64,000 nt of DNA from Hyphomicrobiales bacterium (GTDB lineage Bacteria > Pseudomonadota > Alphaproteobacteria > Rhizobiales > Rhizobiaceae): assembly GCA_900465915.1 (NCBI GenBank), contig UBKJ01000001.1, positions 88,321-152,320 of the forward strand, written 5' to 3'. Positions 1-10,475 of the stretch are shown one piece after another; within the stretch, counting starts at the first letter, position 1; every line of letters starts with the position of its first letter. The position numbers and the translations under genes were made by a program. The notes under the pieces were generated by a model, which worked only from the letters and a program-made list of their open reading frames with translations, had not been told where the DNA came from and ran no database searches.

Positions 1-31
1 CCGTCATTGGCTTTCCGAACCTTCGTTTCAT
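1..31 (-). CDS. Possible start of bamA (partial, runs off left edge)
   Basis: A short open frame on the minus strand begins with ATG at 31 after a GGGGACAG Shine-Dalgarno-like stretch and stays open to the window edge (MKRRFGKPMT). In Rhizobiales the gene after rseP is normally bamA, the outer-membrane protein assembly factor. The call rests on gene order and position only, because ten residues cannot identify a protein. Confidence 0.3.
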   Translation of the reverse strand, partial: MKRRFGKPMT

Positions 32-256
32 TCTGTCCCCGGATCGCTCCGGAAAAGCGCCCGTATGTCCCAACCGTCATACCCGGTTTTTCCATACAAG
101 CAAGCGTCGCCGTTAAATTCTGTTTACTTAACCAAGGAGCGTGGCGCCCGCGCCACGCAAATCAAGCGCTTATGGTAAACAGATCGCTTAGCTTTCCCGA
201 ACCGCGGCTCCATTGTTCACTTCTGTTTAACGTCTGGGCGCGCTGCGGCGCCCGGT
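32..256. other. Intergenic region after rseP
   Basis: No gene is supported here. The stretch holds a 7-bp inverted repeat (CGTGGCG at 140-146, CGCCACG at 151-157) with no T-run on either side, so it is not an obvious terminator. It probably forms the leader of the next minus-strand gene. A 90-residue plus-strand frame (7-279) overlaps the rseP stop and resembles no known family. Confidence 0.4.
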
Positions 257-1396
257 TTAGCAGGCGAAAAGATCGTTGAAAAGCACGAAGCCCATGAAAG
301 CGAGCACCAATAGGAAGCCCGCGCGATAGACGAATTCCTGCATGCGCGGCGACACCGGCCCGCCCTTTATAGCCTCGACCGCGTAGAAAACCAGATGCCC
401 GCCGTCGAGCGGCGGCAGCGGAAACAGGTTGAGAATCCCGATCCCCACCGACAGCATCGCCATCAGTTGCACCAGCCAGTCGAATCCCTGGCTCGCCGCC
501 TTGCCGGCCATGTTGGCGATCTTGACCGGGCCGCCGAGCTGGCACTTGTCCTCGCGCCCGGCGGCGAGGCGCTGGAAGAACTCGCCCGTCCGCGCGATGA
601 TGAAGCCGGTCTCCTTGACCGCCTGCCCCACCGATTCGAGCGGGCCGTATTCGACCCGGCGGAAATTGCCCACCGCCTGCGTCGTCTCCACCCCGATCGC
701 GCCCATGGTGATCTTGTTGCCGAGCGGATCGGTGCGCTCCACCGTGGCGGGCGTCGCCTGCAGGTCGACCAGCTTGCCGTCGCGCTCGACGGTGAAGCGC
801 AGCCTGTCGCCGGCCCGGCCGGAGACGATGCGCTGCACGTCGGCGAAGGTGGCGGTCTTCTCGCCGTCGACGCTGACGAAACGGTCGCCGGGCTGGAAGC
901 CGGCCGCCGCCGCCGGGCTGCCCGGCTGCACGGCGGCGATCAGCGGATCGGCGATCTGCTGGCCGTAAAGCGCGAAGAAGACGCTGAAGATGACGACGGT
1001 GAGCACGATATTGGCGGCCGGCCCGGCGAACACGGTCAGCGCCCGCTTCCACACCGGCTGCACGTGGAAGGCGCGGCCGCGATCGGCCTCGCTCAGCGCC
1101 GAATTGTCGACGCCGACCGGCGAGCTGGTGCCGCTTTCGTCGCCGACGAACTTGACGTAGCCGCCGAGCGGGATCGCCGACAGCTTCCAGCGCGTGCCGC
1201 GCCGGTCGGTGAAGCCGATCAGCTCCGGCCCGAACCCGATGGAGAAAGCGGTCGCGCCGATGCCGCACCAGCGCCCGACCAGATAGTGGCCCATCTCATG
1301 GACGAAGACCACCACCGTCAGCACGAAGAGAAACGGAACGATGGTCCCGACCAGAAGGCTTTCGCCGCCGAAGAAAAGGCTCAGAGCCTCGTGCAA
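257..1396 (-). CDS. rseP: RIP metalloprotease RseP (site-2 protease)
   Basis: This 379-residue intramembrane zinc protease cleaves membrane-bound anti-sigma factors or signal-peptide remnants in the inner membrane. The first membrane helix carries HEMGH at residues 33-37, one PDZ domain follows (about 130-215), and the C-terminal NxxPxPxLDGG motif ends at LDGG 330-333. E. coli RseP has two PDZ domains; one is common in alphaproteobacteria. The start is taken as TTG at 1396 because GGGAGA lies about 7 bases upstream and the overlapping ATG is out of frame. It lies 20 bases after cdsA in the same transcription unit. Confidence 0.95.
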   Translation of the reverse strand: MHEALSLFFGGESLLVGTIVPFLFVLTVVVFVHEMGHYLVGRWCGIGATAFSIGFGPELIGFTDRRGTRWKLSAIPLGGYVKFVGDESGTSSPVGVDNSALSEADRGRAFHVQPVWKRALTVFAGPAANIVLTVVIFSVFFALYGQQIADPLIAAVQPGSPAAAAGFQPGDRFVSVDGEKTATFADVQRIVSGRAGDRLRFTVERDGKLVDLQATPATVERTDPLGNKITMGAIGVETTQAVGNFRRVEYGPLESVGQAVKETGFIIARTGEFFQRLAAGREDKCQLGGPVKIANMAGKAASQGFDWLVQLMAMLSVGIGILNLFPLPPLDGGHLVFYAVEAIKGGPVSPRMQEFVYRAGFLLVLAFMGFVLFNDLFAC

Positions 1397-1416
1397 ATCA
1401 TATCTCCCGCAATGCG

Positions 1417-2229
1417 TCAGAAACTGAAGAAGAGCGCGGCCGGAACGTCCGGCCCGGCGACGGCGGCCCCGAAGAGGTACAGAAAGGCGGCCGCCGCGAC
1501 AAGCCCGTCCACGCGGTCGAGCACGCCGCCATGGCCCGGCAGCAGCGCCCCGGAATCCTTGGCGCCGAAGCGGCGCTTGACCCATGATTCGGCGAGGTCG
1601 CCCGCCTGCGACACCACCGACAGCGCCACGGCCAGAAGCGGGATCGCCGCGCCGCCGGAGCCGCGCGTCAGCGCCGCCACGAAAAGCCCGCCGGCCACCG
1701 CCGCGGCCACGCCGCCGATCGCGCCCGACCAGGTCTTGTTGGGCGAGAAGCGCGGCGCGAGCTTCGGCCCGCCCAGCGCGCGGCCGTTGAAATAGGCCGC
1801 GATGTCCGTCGCCCAGACGGTGGCGAACAGGAAGGTGATGGCGGTGACGCCGAACTGCTCGTCGCCGCGCAAGAGCGCCAGCGCCGCGGCCGAGAAGCCG
1901 CAATAAAGGAGCCCGCCCGCCGCCCAGCCGCGCCCGTCTTTCCATTGCGTGACGAGCAGCACCAGCGTTCCCGCGACGAGCACGCCGATGGTTTCGAGCG
2001 CCGGCGCGTCGAAGGCGAGGAAGCCGAAGGTCAGGACCAGCCAGGCCCAGCCGAAGGCGCGCGAAAAGCCGGTCTGGCGCGCGGCGGTGAGGCCGCTCCA
2101 TTCGTAGAACATCGCCAGCCCGATCAGGATCGAGAACAGCCGGAACGGCAAACCGCCCAGCGCCGTCATCAGCAGGGCCAGCGCGCCCAGGACGACAGCG
2201 GTGAGGATTCGGGTCTGGAGATTGGACAT
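1417..2229 (-). CDS. cdsA: Phosphatidate cytidylyltransferase
   Basis: This 270-residue multi-pass membrane enzyme makes CDP-diacylglycerol from phosphatidic acid and CTP, the branch point of phospholipid synthesis. The family signature is clear near the C-terminus: SWVKRRFGAKDSG followed by PGHGGVLDRVD, with the metal-binding aspartates. Hydrophobic segments fill the N-terminal two thirds. It sits between uppS (21 bases upstream) and rseP (20 bases downstream), the usual uppS-cdsA-rseP order. The length is normal for the family. Confidence 0.96.
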   Translation of the reverse strand: MSNLQTRILTAVVLGALALLMTALGGLPFRLFSILIGLAMFYEWSGLTAARQTGFSRAFGWAWLVLTFGFLAFDAPALETIGVLVAGTLVLLVTQWKDGRGWAAGGLLYCGFSAAALALLRGDEQFGVTAITFLFATVWATDIAAYFNGRALGGPKLAPRFSPNKTWSGAIGGVAAAVAGGLFVAALTRGSGGAAIPLLAVALSVVSQAGDLAESWVKRRFGAKDSGALLPGHGGVLDRVDGLVAAAAFLYLFGAAVAGPDVPAALFFSF

Positions 2230-2250
2230 CGCGGCTTTTTTCGTCGCGCG

Positions 2251-3006
2251 TCAGACGCGCGCTCCCGTGGGGGTGGGGTCGGCCTCGCCTTCGCAAAGCG
2301 TGTGGGGCTCGACGCCGCCGAAGCGGCGCTCGCGCCGGCGGAACGCCTCATAGGCCGCGTCGAGATGCGCGGCGCGGAAATCCGGCCACAGGTCGGGCAG
2401 GAACAGGAATTCGGCGTAGGCCGCCTGCCACAGGAGGAAATTGGACAGCCGCATCTCGCCGCTGGTGCGGATGATGAGGTCGGGGTCGGGCATGCCCGCC
2501 GTGTCCAGATTGGCGGAGATCAGCTCGGCCGAGATCGAGGCCGGGTCGAGCCGGCCCGCCGCCACGTCCGCGGCCAGCCGCCGCGCCGCGCGCACGATCT
2601 CGTCGCGCGCGCCATAATTGAACGCGATCACCAGATTGAGCCCGGTGTTGCGGAAGGTCAGCGTCTCGGCCTCGGTCAAAAGCGCCGCCACGTCCTTCGC
2701 CAGCCCCTCGCGCTCGCCGATGACGTGCACGCGCACATTGTTGCGGTGCAATTCGGCGAGGTCGCGGCGGATGAAGATCTTGAGCAGGCCCAGGAGGTCG
2801 CGCACCTCGCCGTCGGGCCGCGACCAGTTCTCCGAGGAGAAGGCGAACAGGGTCAGGTAGCCGAGGCCTCGGTCGCTCGCCGCGCGGATCGTCTCGCGCA
2901 GGGCCTCGACGCCGGCGCGATGACCGGCGGCGCGCGGCAGGCCGCGCGCCTTGGCCCAACGTCCATTGCCATCCATGATGATGGCGATATGGCGCGGATC
3001 CGACAT
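2251..3006 (-). CDS. uppS: Isoprenyl transferase (undecaprenyl diphosphate synthase)
   Basis: This 251-residue cis-prenyltransferase makes the C55 lipid carrier for peptidoglycan and other surface polymers. The N-terminus carries MDGNGRWAK with the catalytic Asp at residue 12, then GHRAG, and SSENWSRP, the usual substrate loop. The C-terminal [15 protein letters not shown] motif is intact. It starts 30 bases after frr and ends 21 bases before cdsA, so it is cotranscribed with envelope genes. Confidence 0.97.
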   Translation of the reverse strand: MSDPRHIAIIMDGNGRWAKARGLPRAAGHRAGVEALRETIRAASDRGLGYLTLFAFSSENWSRPDGEVRDLLGLLKIFIRRDLAELHRNNVRVHVIGEREGLAKDVAALLTEAETLTFRNTGLNLVIAFNYGARDEIVRAARRLAADVAAGRLDPASISAELISANLDTAGMPDPDLIIRTSGEMRLSNFLLWQAAYAEFLFLPDLWPDFRAAHLDAAYEAFRRRERRFGGVEPHTLCEGEADPTPTGARV

Positions 3007-3036
3007 GAAGACGCTCTCCTCCGGCGACCAGCAGGC

Positions 3037-3597
3037 CTAGACCTGCATGATCTCCCCTTCCTTGGCCGCGACGATCTTGTCCATCTCGGCGATGGTGTCG
3101 TCGGTCAGCTTCTGCACCTTTTCGGACTGGACGCGGCTTTCGTCCTGGCTGATGGCGCTGTCCTTCTCCAGCTTCTTGAGCTGGTCCATGCCGTCGCGGC
3201 GCACGTGGCGGGCGGCGATGCGGCCCTGCTCGGCGTATTGATGCGCGATCTTGACCAGCTCCTTGCGGCGCTGCTCGTTCAACTCCGGCAGCGGGATGCG
3301 CAACGTCATGCCGTCGGTGATCGGATTGAGGCCGAGGCCGGAATCGCGGATGGCGCGCTCGACGGCGCCGACCATGCTCTTGTCCCAGACCGAAACCGAC
3401 AGCATGCGCGATTCCGGCACCGTGATGTTGGCGACCTGGTTGATCGGCATGGTCGCGCCATAGGCCTCGATGGTGATCGGCTCCAGGAGGCTCGCGGAGG
3501 CGCGGCCGGTGCGCAGGCCGTTCAGGTCGTGCTTCAGCGCGCCGATGGCGCCTTCCATGCGGCGTTTCAGGTCGTTGAGGTCAAAAGCGTCGCTCAT
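3037..3597 (-). CDS. frr: Ribosome recycling factor
   Basis: This 186-residue protein splits post-termination ribosomes together with EF-G. The N-terminal half contains the family phrase LRTGRAS followed by LLEPI, and the C-terminal half has [14 protein letters not shown], both in the coiled-coil domain. The ATG at 3597 is preceded by AAGGAGAA, a strong ribosome binding site. It follows pyrH by 36 bases, as in most proteobacteria. Confidence 0.97.
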   Translation of the reverse strand: MSDAFDLNDLKRRMEGAIGALKHDLNGLRTGRASASLLEPITIEAYGATMPINQVANITVPESRMLSVSVWDKSMVGAVERAIRDSGLGLNPITDGMTLRIPLPELNEQRRKELVKIAHQYAEQGRIAARHVRRDGMDQLKKLEKDSAISQDESRVQSEKVQKLTDDTIAEMDKIVAAKEGEIMQV

Positions 3598-3633
3598 GCA
3601 ATTTTCTCCTTCGATGCGCGGCGGGGCGGACGA

Positions 3634-4356
3634 TCAGTTGTCGGAAACGATCGTGCAGCGTCCCTCGCCTTGCAGAATTGCGGCCAGGCCGCCGTCTTCG
3701 TGGATGGAATAGACTATTATCGGAATGTTGTTCTCGCGCGCAAGGGCGACGGCGGCGGTGTCCATCACCGCGAGGCCGCGATCGAGCACGTCCTTGTGGG
3801 TGAGCCGGTCGAAGCGCGTGGCCGTCGGGTCCTTCTTGGGGTCGGCGGAATAGATGCCGTCGACCTGCGTGCCCTTGAGAAGCGCGTCGGCGCCGATCTC
3901 GGCCGCCCGCAGCGCGGCGGCGGAATCGGTGGTGAAGAACGGGTTGCCCGTGCCGCCGGCGAAGATCACCACCTTGCCCTCGTCCATATAGGCGGTGGCC
4001 TTGCGCTGCGAGAAGCTCTCGCAGATCTCCGGCATGGGGACGGCCGACAGCACTTCGGTGTCGACGCCGAGCTTGTGCAGCGAGGTGCGCAACGCCAGCG
4101 AGTTGATGACGGTGGCGAGCATGCCCATATGGTCGCCGGTGACGCGGTCGCCGCCCTTGGAGGCCACCGCCACGCCGCGGAAGATGTTGCCGCCGCCGAT
4201 CACCACGCCCACTTCCACGCCCAGCGCCCGCGCTTCCTTGATGTCGCGGGCGATACGGTCGGCCACCGACACGTCGATGCCGAAGCCCTGGTCGCCCATC
4301 AGCGCCTCGCCGGATGCTTTCAGAAGAACGCGCTTGAAGGCGGGCTTGCCGGACAT
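3634..4356 (-). CDS. pyrH: UMP kinase
   Basis: This 240-residue hexameric UMP kinase converts UMP to UDP. The glycine-rich start FKRVLLKASGEALMG, the GGGNIFRG loop and the FAGGTGNPFFTTDS nucleotide-binding segment are typical. The start is ATG at 4356 because GGAG lies 6 bases upstream; the frame is open for 15 more codons, but those residues do not match the family. It lies downstream of tsf and upstream of frr. Confidence 0.96.
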   Translation of the reverse strand: MSGKPAFKRVLLKASGEALMGDQGFGIDVSVADRIARDIKEARALGVEVGVVIGGGNIFRGVAVASKGGDRVTGDHMGMLATVINSLALRTSLHKLGVDTEVLSAVPMPEICESFSQRKATAYMDEGKVVIFAGGTGNPFFTTDSAAALRAAEIGADALLKGTQVDGIYSADPKKDPTATRFDRLTHKDVLDRGLAVMDTAAVALARENNIPIIVYSIHEDGGLAAILQGEGRCTIVSDN

Positions 4357-4404
4357 GAGATTCTCCGCGGACTGGAACACGATTGCTTCGTTGCGATACA
4401 CGAA

Positions 4405-4430
4405 GGGCGCCGCGTTGTCACGCGGCGCCC
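4405..4430 (-). other. Strong hairpin between tsf and pyrH
   Basis: GGGCGCCGCG (4405-4414) pairs perfectly with CGCGGCGCCC (4421-4430) around a 6-base loop. On the minus strand the stem is followed only by CTTCG, so it lacks a full U-run. It may be a partial terminator, an attenuator or a processing/stability hairpin between tsf and pyrH. Confidence 0.5.
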
Positions 4431-4469
4431 TCCAAAATCAAAAGCCTTTTGGCCAAGTTGGCGACTTTT

Positions 4470-4531
4470 CGCGATTCCTCCCCTGAGGGATGATCTCGTC
4501 CGAAAAGTCTGCGACTTTTCGGGATTATCCC
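4470..4531. repeat. REP-like palindromic intergenic repeat after tsf
   Basis: CCGAAAAGTC (4500-4509) and GACTTTTCGG (4513-4522) form a perfect 10-bp stem with a TGC loop, overlapping the tsf 3' end. One arm is repeated directly: GCGACTTTTCGcGATT near 4471-4486 and GCGACTTTTCGgGATT at 4511-4526. ATGATCTCG precedes the hairpin. Intergenic palindromes built from GATC-rich ends and CGAAAA...TTTTCG arms are abundant in Rhizobiales, from memory. It could also act as the tsf terminator. Confidence 0.5.
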
Positions 4532-5442
4532 TTGGCGGCCGCAGCCACTTCGGCGGCGAAGTCGGATTCTTCCTTCTCGATGCCCTCGCCCAGCGCCACG
4601 CGCACGAAGCCCGTGATCTTGGCCGGCGCGCCGATCGCCTTCTCGGCTTCCTTGAGCGCGGCCTCGACGGTCTGGTCGGGGTTCATGACGAAGGCCTGCG
4701 ACAGGAGCACGACTTCCTCGTAGAACTTGCGCATGCGGCCTTCCACCATCTTCTCGATGATGTTCTCCGGCTTGCCGGACTGGCGGGCCTGGTCGGAGAA
4801 GATCGCCTTCTCGCGCTCGGCGGCGGCCGGATCGACGTCGCCGGCGGTCAGCGCCAGCGGGTTGACGGCGGCGACGTGCATGGCGACCTGGCGGCCGAAG
4901 GCCTGCGCCGCGTCCTTGTCGCCGGCGGTCTCGACCGCGACGAGCACGCCGAGCTTGCCGAGGCCGTCGGAGACGCCGTTATGCACATAGGTGGCGACGA
5001 CGCCCTGCGGGACCGACAGCGCGGCCGAGCGGCGGAAGCCGATGTTCTCGCCGATGGTGCCGACCGCGTCCTTGAGGGTCTCGGTCACGGACTTGCCGTC
5101 GACCGGGGCGGCGGCGACCGCCTCGGTCGAGCCGTCGGTGCCGAGAGCGGCCTGGGCCACCTTGCGCACGAGGTCCTGGAAGGCGTCGTTGCGGGCGACG
5201 AAGTCGGTCTCGGAATTGACTTCCACCACCACGGCCTTGTCGCCGGTGGAGGCCACGCCCACCAGGCCTTCGGCGGCGGTGCGGCCGGCCTTCTTGTCGG
5301 CCTTGGCGATGCCCTTCTTGCGCAGCCAGTCCACGGCGGCTTCGACGTCGCCGTTGGTTTCGGCCAGCGCCGCCTTGCAGTCCATCATGCCGGCGCCGGT
5401 GAGGTCGCGGAGTTCTTTAACCTGAGATGCGGAAATGCTCAT
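4525..5442 (-). CDS. tsf: Translation elongation factor Ts
   Basis: This 305-residue protein is the GDP exchange factor for EF-Tu. It has the N-terminal UBA-like helix ([19 protein letters not shown]), the conserved SETDFVARN segment in the core, and a C-terminal module. ATG at 5442 is chosen over an ATG five codons earlier because AAAGGC lies at the right distance only from the later one. It follows rpsB, with a hairpin in the 129-base gap. Confidence 0.97.
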   Translation of the reverse strand: MSISASQVKELRDLTGAGMMDCKAALAETNGDVEAAVDWLRKKGIAKADKKAGRTAAEGLVGVASTGDKAVVVEVNSETDFVARNDAFQDLVRKVAQAALGTDGSTEAVAAAPVDGKSVTETLKDAVGTIGENIGFRRSAALSVPQGVVATYVHNGVSDGLGKLGVLVAVETAGDKDAAQAFGRQVAMHVAAVNPLALTAGDVDPAAAEREKAIFSDQARQSGKPENIIEKMVEGRMRKFYEEVVLLSQAFVMNPDQTVEAALKEAEKAIGAPAKITGFVRVALGEGIEKEESDFAAEVAAAAKG

Positions 5443-5528
5443 TGGATCGCCTTTCATAAAAGCGAAGGCGCACCCAAGACGTGCGCCAACTTTGATTCGA
5501 CGCCGAGGCGCCGGAATGAAGCGAAATT

Positions 5529-5552
5529 ATCCATCCGCCGTGACGGATGGAT
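5529..5552 (-). terminator. Attenuator-like hairpin between rpsB and tsf
   Basis: ATCCATCCG (5529-5537) pairs with CGGATGGAT (5544-5552) around a 6-base loop. On the minus strand the stem is followed by AATTTCG, a weak U-tract. A partial terminator between rpsB and tsf is known in E. coli; this hairpin sits in the equivalent place and may set the rpsB:tsf ratio. Confidence 0.45.
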
Positions 5553-5571
5553 GAATTCGGAAGGACGCGTC

Positions 5572-6342
5572 TTACGCGCCCGTGGCCGGGGTCTCGAGCG
5601 CCGGCTCGACCGGGGCTTCGGCCTGGGCGCCGATGTCCACGCCCATCGCGCCCTGCTGGCGGGCGATGCCGTCGATGGCGGCGCGGGCGATCAGGTCGCA
5701 ATAGAGGGCGATGGCGCGCGAGGCGTCGTCGTTGCCCGGGATCGGATAGTCGATCTGGTCGGGATCGCAGTTCGAGTCGATCACGGCCACCACCGGGATG
5801 CCGAGACGCTTGGCTTCCTGGATGGCGATCGCTTCCTTATTGGTGTCGATGATGAACATCAGGTCGGGAACCGAGCCCATGTCCTTGATGCCGCCCAGCG
5901 CGCGGTCGAGCTTCTCGCGCTCACGCTCGAGGTTCAGGCGCTCCTTCTTGGTGAAGCCCTGGGCTTCGCCGGAGAGCAGCTCGTCGAGCTTGCGCAGGCG
6001 CTGGATCGAATTGGAGATGGTCTTCCAGTTGGTCATCATGCCGCCGAGCCAGCGGGCGTTGACGTAATACTGGGCCGAGCGGGCGGCGGCGTCGGCGATG
6101 ATGTCCGAGGCCTGGCGCTTGGTGCCGACGAAGAGCACGCGGCCGCCGCGGGCGACGGTGTCCGAGACGACCTTCAGCGCGCCGTGCAGCAGCGGAACGG
6201 TCTGGGACAGGTCGAGAATGTGGATGTTGTTGCGCTCGCCATAGATGAAGGGCGCCATCTTCGGGTTCCAGCGATGGGTCTGGTGGCCGAAGTGAACGCC
6301 AGCTTCCAGAAGCTGGCGCATGCTGAAATCAGGCAATGCCAT
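5572..6342 (-). CDS. rpsB: 30S ribosomal protein S2
   Basis: This 256-residue protein sits at the head-body junction of the small subunit. The start [20 protein letters not shown] is diagnostic, and [11 protein letters not shown] and FVGTKRQA follow. ATG at 6342 has AAAGGA upstream; the frame is open further upstream but that part is not family-like. The C-terminus carries an Ala/Pro/Glu-rich tail typical of alphaproteobacterial S2. First gene of the rpsB-tsf-pyrH-frr run. Confidence 0.97.
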   Translation of the reverse strand: MALPDFSMRQLLEAGVHFGHQTHRWNPKMAPFIYGERNNIHILDLSQTVPLLHGALKVVSDTVARGGRVLFVGTKRQASDIIADAAARSAQYYVNARWLGGMMTNWKTISNSIQRLRKLDELLSGEAQGFTKKERLNLEREREKLDRALGGIKDMGSVPDLMFIIDTNKEAIAIQEAKRLGIPVVAVIDSNCDPDQIDYPIPGNDDASRAIALYCDLIARAAIDGIARQQGAMGVDIGAQAEAPVEPALETPATGA

Positions 6343-6505
6343 CTTTATTTTCCTTTCCGGTTGAACCTCCACGGGCTGAGGCGATCGCTCGCCACCGGAG
6401 GTCTTGAACGGATTTCTCCCGGCCAAAACCCAATCCCGTGTGTGGAATAGGCGCGTCGTTACCCGATCGCGTCCGCAATTGCAAGCCCGCCCGAGACTAT
6501 CGAGC

Positions 6506-7357
6506 CTATTTCGCGGCGGCCTTGCAGGCGGCCTTGGCCTTGCCGTCGTCGAAGACGTCCAGCTTGACCAGCTTGCCGTGCATGGCGAAGTCGCCGTAAT
6601 CCATGGTCAGGTCGCGGGTGACGCCGTTGGGATAGAGCTTGAAGTTGATGCGATAGATCGGCAGGCCGTCCTGCTTTTCCTTGTCGTCGAAATAGGCGAT
6701 CGTCACCGGCCAGACCTGCTCGCCGCCGAGCTTGCCCATCACCTTGGTCTCCTCGTCGGGCGCGTTCTCCTGCTTGCCCACCACCACCGTGGTGGCGACG
6801 ACGCGGTCGGCGTCCTCGGAGGCGTCGTAGAGGCTGGTCTGGTAGAATTTCTCGCCCGCCTGCGCCTTGCCGATCAGCTCCTCCATATGGGCGGTGGGAA
6901 ACTGCGTCGGGCGCAGCTCCAGCTTGTTCTCCTTGGGCTTGACCAGCGTCACAATCGTCTTGCCGCCCTCGAGCCGCGCGTCGCCGCGCACCTCCTTGGC
7001 CAGCTCCTTATCGACGAAGGTCTTGTTGACGAAGCGGAAGCTCTTGCCGTCGCCCTCCTCGAAGGTGGTGGTCTGCTGGTCGGTCAGGCGCTGCGGCTGC
7101 TCGTCCATGTCGATGCGGGTGACGAAGCGGAAATTGGTGGTGTAGCCCTCGCAGGGCGAGCCGTTGAACTCGTAGACCATGCGCCCCGCCAGCCCGCTGA
7201 TGCCGGATTTCTCGTCGGCGCGGTCGAGCGTGAGATCGTAGACGGCGCGATGCGCGGCCAGCGTCACCGTGGAGGCGGCCTCGGCCGGACCGCAAAGATT
7301 CGCTCCCAGCCCGAGGGCCATGCCCCCCGCCGCCGCCACGATACCGAAAAAACGCAT
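6506..7357 (-). CDS. eipB: Cell envelope integrity protein EipB (DUF1849)
   Basis: This 283-residue periplasmic protein begins with a cleavable-looking signal peptide (about residues 1-28, ending GPAEAA). The rest matches the DUF1849/EipB family of alphaproteobacteria. Brucella EipB is a spiral beta-barrel needed for envelope integrity and, as I recall, is held by a C69-C278 disulfide; here Cys69 (GSPCEGY) and Cys278 (KAACKAAAK) fall at exactly those positions. The start is ATG at 7357 with GGGAGA upstream. It lies divergent from the RidA-like gene and 163 bases upstream of rpsB. Confidence 0.9.
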   Translation of the reverse strand: MRFFGIVAAAGGMALGLGANLCGPAEAASTVTLAAHRAVYDLTLDRADEKSGISGLAGRMVYEFNGSPCEGYTTNFRFVTRIDMDEQPQRLTDQQTTTFEEGDGKSFRFVNKTFVDKELAKEVRGDARLEGGKTIVTLVKPKENKLELRPTQFPTAHMEELIGKAQAGEKFYQTSLYDASEDADRVVATTVVVGKQENAPDEETKVMGKLGGEQVWPVTIAYFDDKEKQDGLPIYRINFKLYPNGVTRDLTMDYGDFAMHGKLVKLDVFDDGKAKAACKAAAK

Positions 7358-7500
7358 GCTGAATCTCCCGCTGAGTTGATCGCCATGATAAAAAAACTCG
7401 TGGCGGAAGCGAGGCAAAAAACGCACCCTTCCCAAAAGCGTCGACGATTCTCTTTATGAGGCGATTGGCGGAAGCCTTTATAAAAGCAAGGATGAATGCA

Positions 7501-7965
7501 ATGAGCGACACCATCGAAAGCCGTCTTGAAAATCTGGGTATATCGCTTCCGGCCGCCGCCGCCCCGGCCGCCAACTACGTTCCTTATGCGCGGAGCGGCG
7601 ATTTCCTGTTCACGTCGGGGCAGTTGCCGCTCGAAGCCGGCAAGCTCGTCCATACCGGCCTGGTCGGCGACCAGCTCACCGTGGCGCACGGACAGGCGGC
7701 GGCGCGCGCCTGCGCGATCAACGTGCTGGCCCAGGCCAAGGCCGCGCTCGGCGACCTCGCCCGCATCAAGCGCATCGTCAAGGTCACCGTCTTCGTCGCC
7801 TCCACGCCGGATTTCGTCGAGCAGCATCTCGTCGCCAACGGCGGCTCGGACCTGCTGGTGGCGGTGCTGGGCGACGCCGGCCGCCACGCCCGCTCGGCCG
7901 TGGGCGTCGCCAGCCTGCCGCTCAACGCGCCGGTCGAGATCGAAGCCGTCATCGAGGTCGCGTGA
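7501..7965 (+). CDS. RidA/YjgF-family protein
   Basis: This 154-residue protein belongs to the YjgF/YER057c/UK114 superfamily, small trimeric proteins that in RidA hydrolyse reactive enamines/imines. Family-like segments are YARSGDFLFTSGQLP, the ARACAINVLAQAKAALGDL helix, VKVTVFVASTPDF and the C-terminal VEIEAVIEVA. It matches the longer COG0251-type branch rather than classical RidA, so the substrate is uncertain. The ATG at 7501 lies 8-9 bases after AAGG; an ATG at 7492 sits too close. Its stop overlaps the next start, implying translational coupling. Confidence 0.88.
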   Translation: MSDTIESRLENLGISLPAAAAPAANYVPYARSGDFLFTSGQLPLEAGKLVHTGLVGDQLTVAHGQAAARACAINVLAQAKAALGDLARIKRIVKVTVFVASTPDFVEQHLVANGGSDLLVAVLGDAGRHARSAVGVASLPLNAPVEIEAVIEVA

Positions 7966-8690
7966 TGGCCGCCGTCGACTGGCTCGCCAGGCGCCCCATC
8001 GCCCATCGCGGCCTGCACGACATGAACCGCAGCCGCTGGGAGAACACGCTCTCCGCCTTCAGGGCGGCGGCCGAGGCCGGCTTCGCCATCGAATGCGACG
8101 TGCACCGGACGAAGGACGGCGGCGTGGTGGTGTTCCACGACGACGAGTTGCAGCGGCTGACGGGCCGCGACGGCCGCATCGACGAACTGACGACGGCCGA
8201 GGCCACGGCGCTTACCGTCGGCGGCACGGCGGACCGCGTGCCGACGCTGCGCCAGTTGCTGGAGCTGGTCGACGGCCGCGTTCCGCTGGTGATCGAGCTA
8301 AAGGGCGTCGAGGGCCGCGACGACGGGCTCGTGGCTACGGTGGCGCGCGAACTTGGCGCCTATAACGGCCAGGCGGCGATCATGTCCTTCGACCATCACC
8401 TGATCCGCCGCTTTGCCGCCGAGGCGCCGGGCGTTCCGGCCGGGCTGACGGCGGAGGGCCTGCGCGAGCGGGACATGGAGGCGCATTTCTCCATGCTGGC
8501 GCACGACCTCTCCTTCGTCTCCTACAACGTGCATCACCTGGCCAATCCCTTCGTGCGCTTCGCGCGCGAGCGGCTGCATATGCCGGTGATAAGCTGGACG
8601 GTGCGCGACCGCGACATGCAGGCCTTCAGCGGCCTTCACGCCGACCAGATCACCTTCGAGGGGTTCGATCCGCGCGCGCTGACCGCTTGA
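7965..8690 (+). CDS. Glycerophosphodiester phosphodiesterase family protein
   Basis: This 241-residue protein has the GDPD TIM-barrel motifs: AHRGLHDMNRSRWENTLSAF near the start, ECDVHRTKDGGVVVFHDDEL next, and VIELKG in the middle. These supply the catalytic histidines and the metal-binding Glu and Asp residues. It has no signal peptide, so it probably acts in the cytoplasm on glycerophosphodiesters from phospholipid turnover. ATG at 7965 overlaps the preceding stop by one base (a GTG one codon earlier is possible). Confidence 0.92.
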   Translation: MAAVDWLARRPIAHRGLHDMNRSRWENTLSAFRAAAEAGFAIECDVHRTKDGGVVVFHDDELQRLTGRDGRIDELTTAEATALTVGGTADRVPTLRQLLELVDGRVPLVIELKGVEGRDDGLVATVARELGAYNGQAAIMSFDHHLIRRFAAEAPGVPAGLTAEGLRERDMEAHFSMLAHDLSFVSYNVHHLANPFVRFARERLHMPVISWTVRDRDMQAFSGLHADQITFEGFDPRALTA

Positions 8691-8742
8691 CGGGGCCGGC
8701 GCCGCGCCGCATCTTCGGACCGGAAAGGCTAAAGGACCAGCG

Positions 8743-9942
<1,200 letters not shown>

Positions 9943-10039
9943 GTCGCATAAATGCGGCGAAAACAAACGGATGGAGCGCCGGCTTGATTCCAACCAATCG
10001 AAAAGCGCTCTATCGTCGCGTCACACCGGAGAGAATCGC

Positions 10040-10462
10040 ATGACCACGCCCTATGACGACACCAATATCTTCGCGAAGATCCTGCGCGGCGAAATCCCCT
10101 CCACCCGCGTCTACGAGACCGACGCCGTGCTGGCCTTCATGGACGTGATGCCGCAGGGGCCGGGCCATACGCTGGTGGTGCCGAAAACCCCGTCGCGCAA
10201 CCTGCTCGACGCCGACCCCGCCGCGCTTGCCGACGCCATCCAGGCGGTGCAGAAGATCGCCCTGGCGGTGAAGAAGGCCTTCGCCGCCGACGGCGTCACC
10301 GTCATGCAGTTCAACGAGCCGGCCGGCGGCCAGACCGTGTTCCACCTGCATTTTCATGTCGTGCCGCGTTTCGACGGCGTGGCGCTGAAGCCGCATACCG
10401 GCCGGATGGAAGACCCGGCCGTGCTTGCGGCGCATGCTGAGAAGATCCGCGCAGCCCTTTGA
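10040..10462 (+). CDS. HIT family protein (Hint-like)
   Basis: This 140-residue protein carries the histidine triad HLHFHVVPR (His102, His104, His106), the nucleotide-binding motif of purine nucleoside phosphoramidases. The N-terminal NIFAKILRGEIPSTRVYE is the common start of bacterial HinT/YcfF-type proteins. ATG at 10040 has GGAGAG upstream. The gene stands alone between the FemAB-like gene and convergent azlD. Confidence 0.93.
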   Translation: MTTPYDDTNIFAKILRGEIPSTRVYETDAVLAFMDVMPQGPGHTLVVPKTPSRNLLDADPAALADAIQAVQKIALAVKKAFAADGVTVMQFNEPAGGQTVFHLHFHVVPRFDGVALKPHTGRMEDPAVLAAHAEKIRAAL

Positions 10463-10475
10463 TTCGACTCCCGCT

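Noticed and set aside
7..279. 90-residue plus-strand frame at the left edge
   Set aside because: No ribosome binding site or family match, overlaps the rseP stop, and lies in the expected bamA leader.
1945..6450. 1501-residue open frame on the plus strand
   Set aside because: It lies opposite cdsA, uppS, frr, pyrH, tsf and rpsB, all clear genes. Its composition (Arg, His, Asp, Gly rich) is what high-GC antisense frames give. No domain is recognisable.
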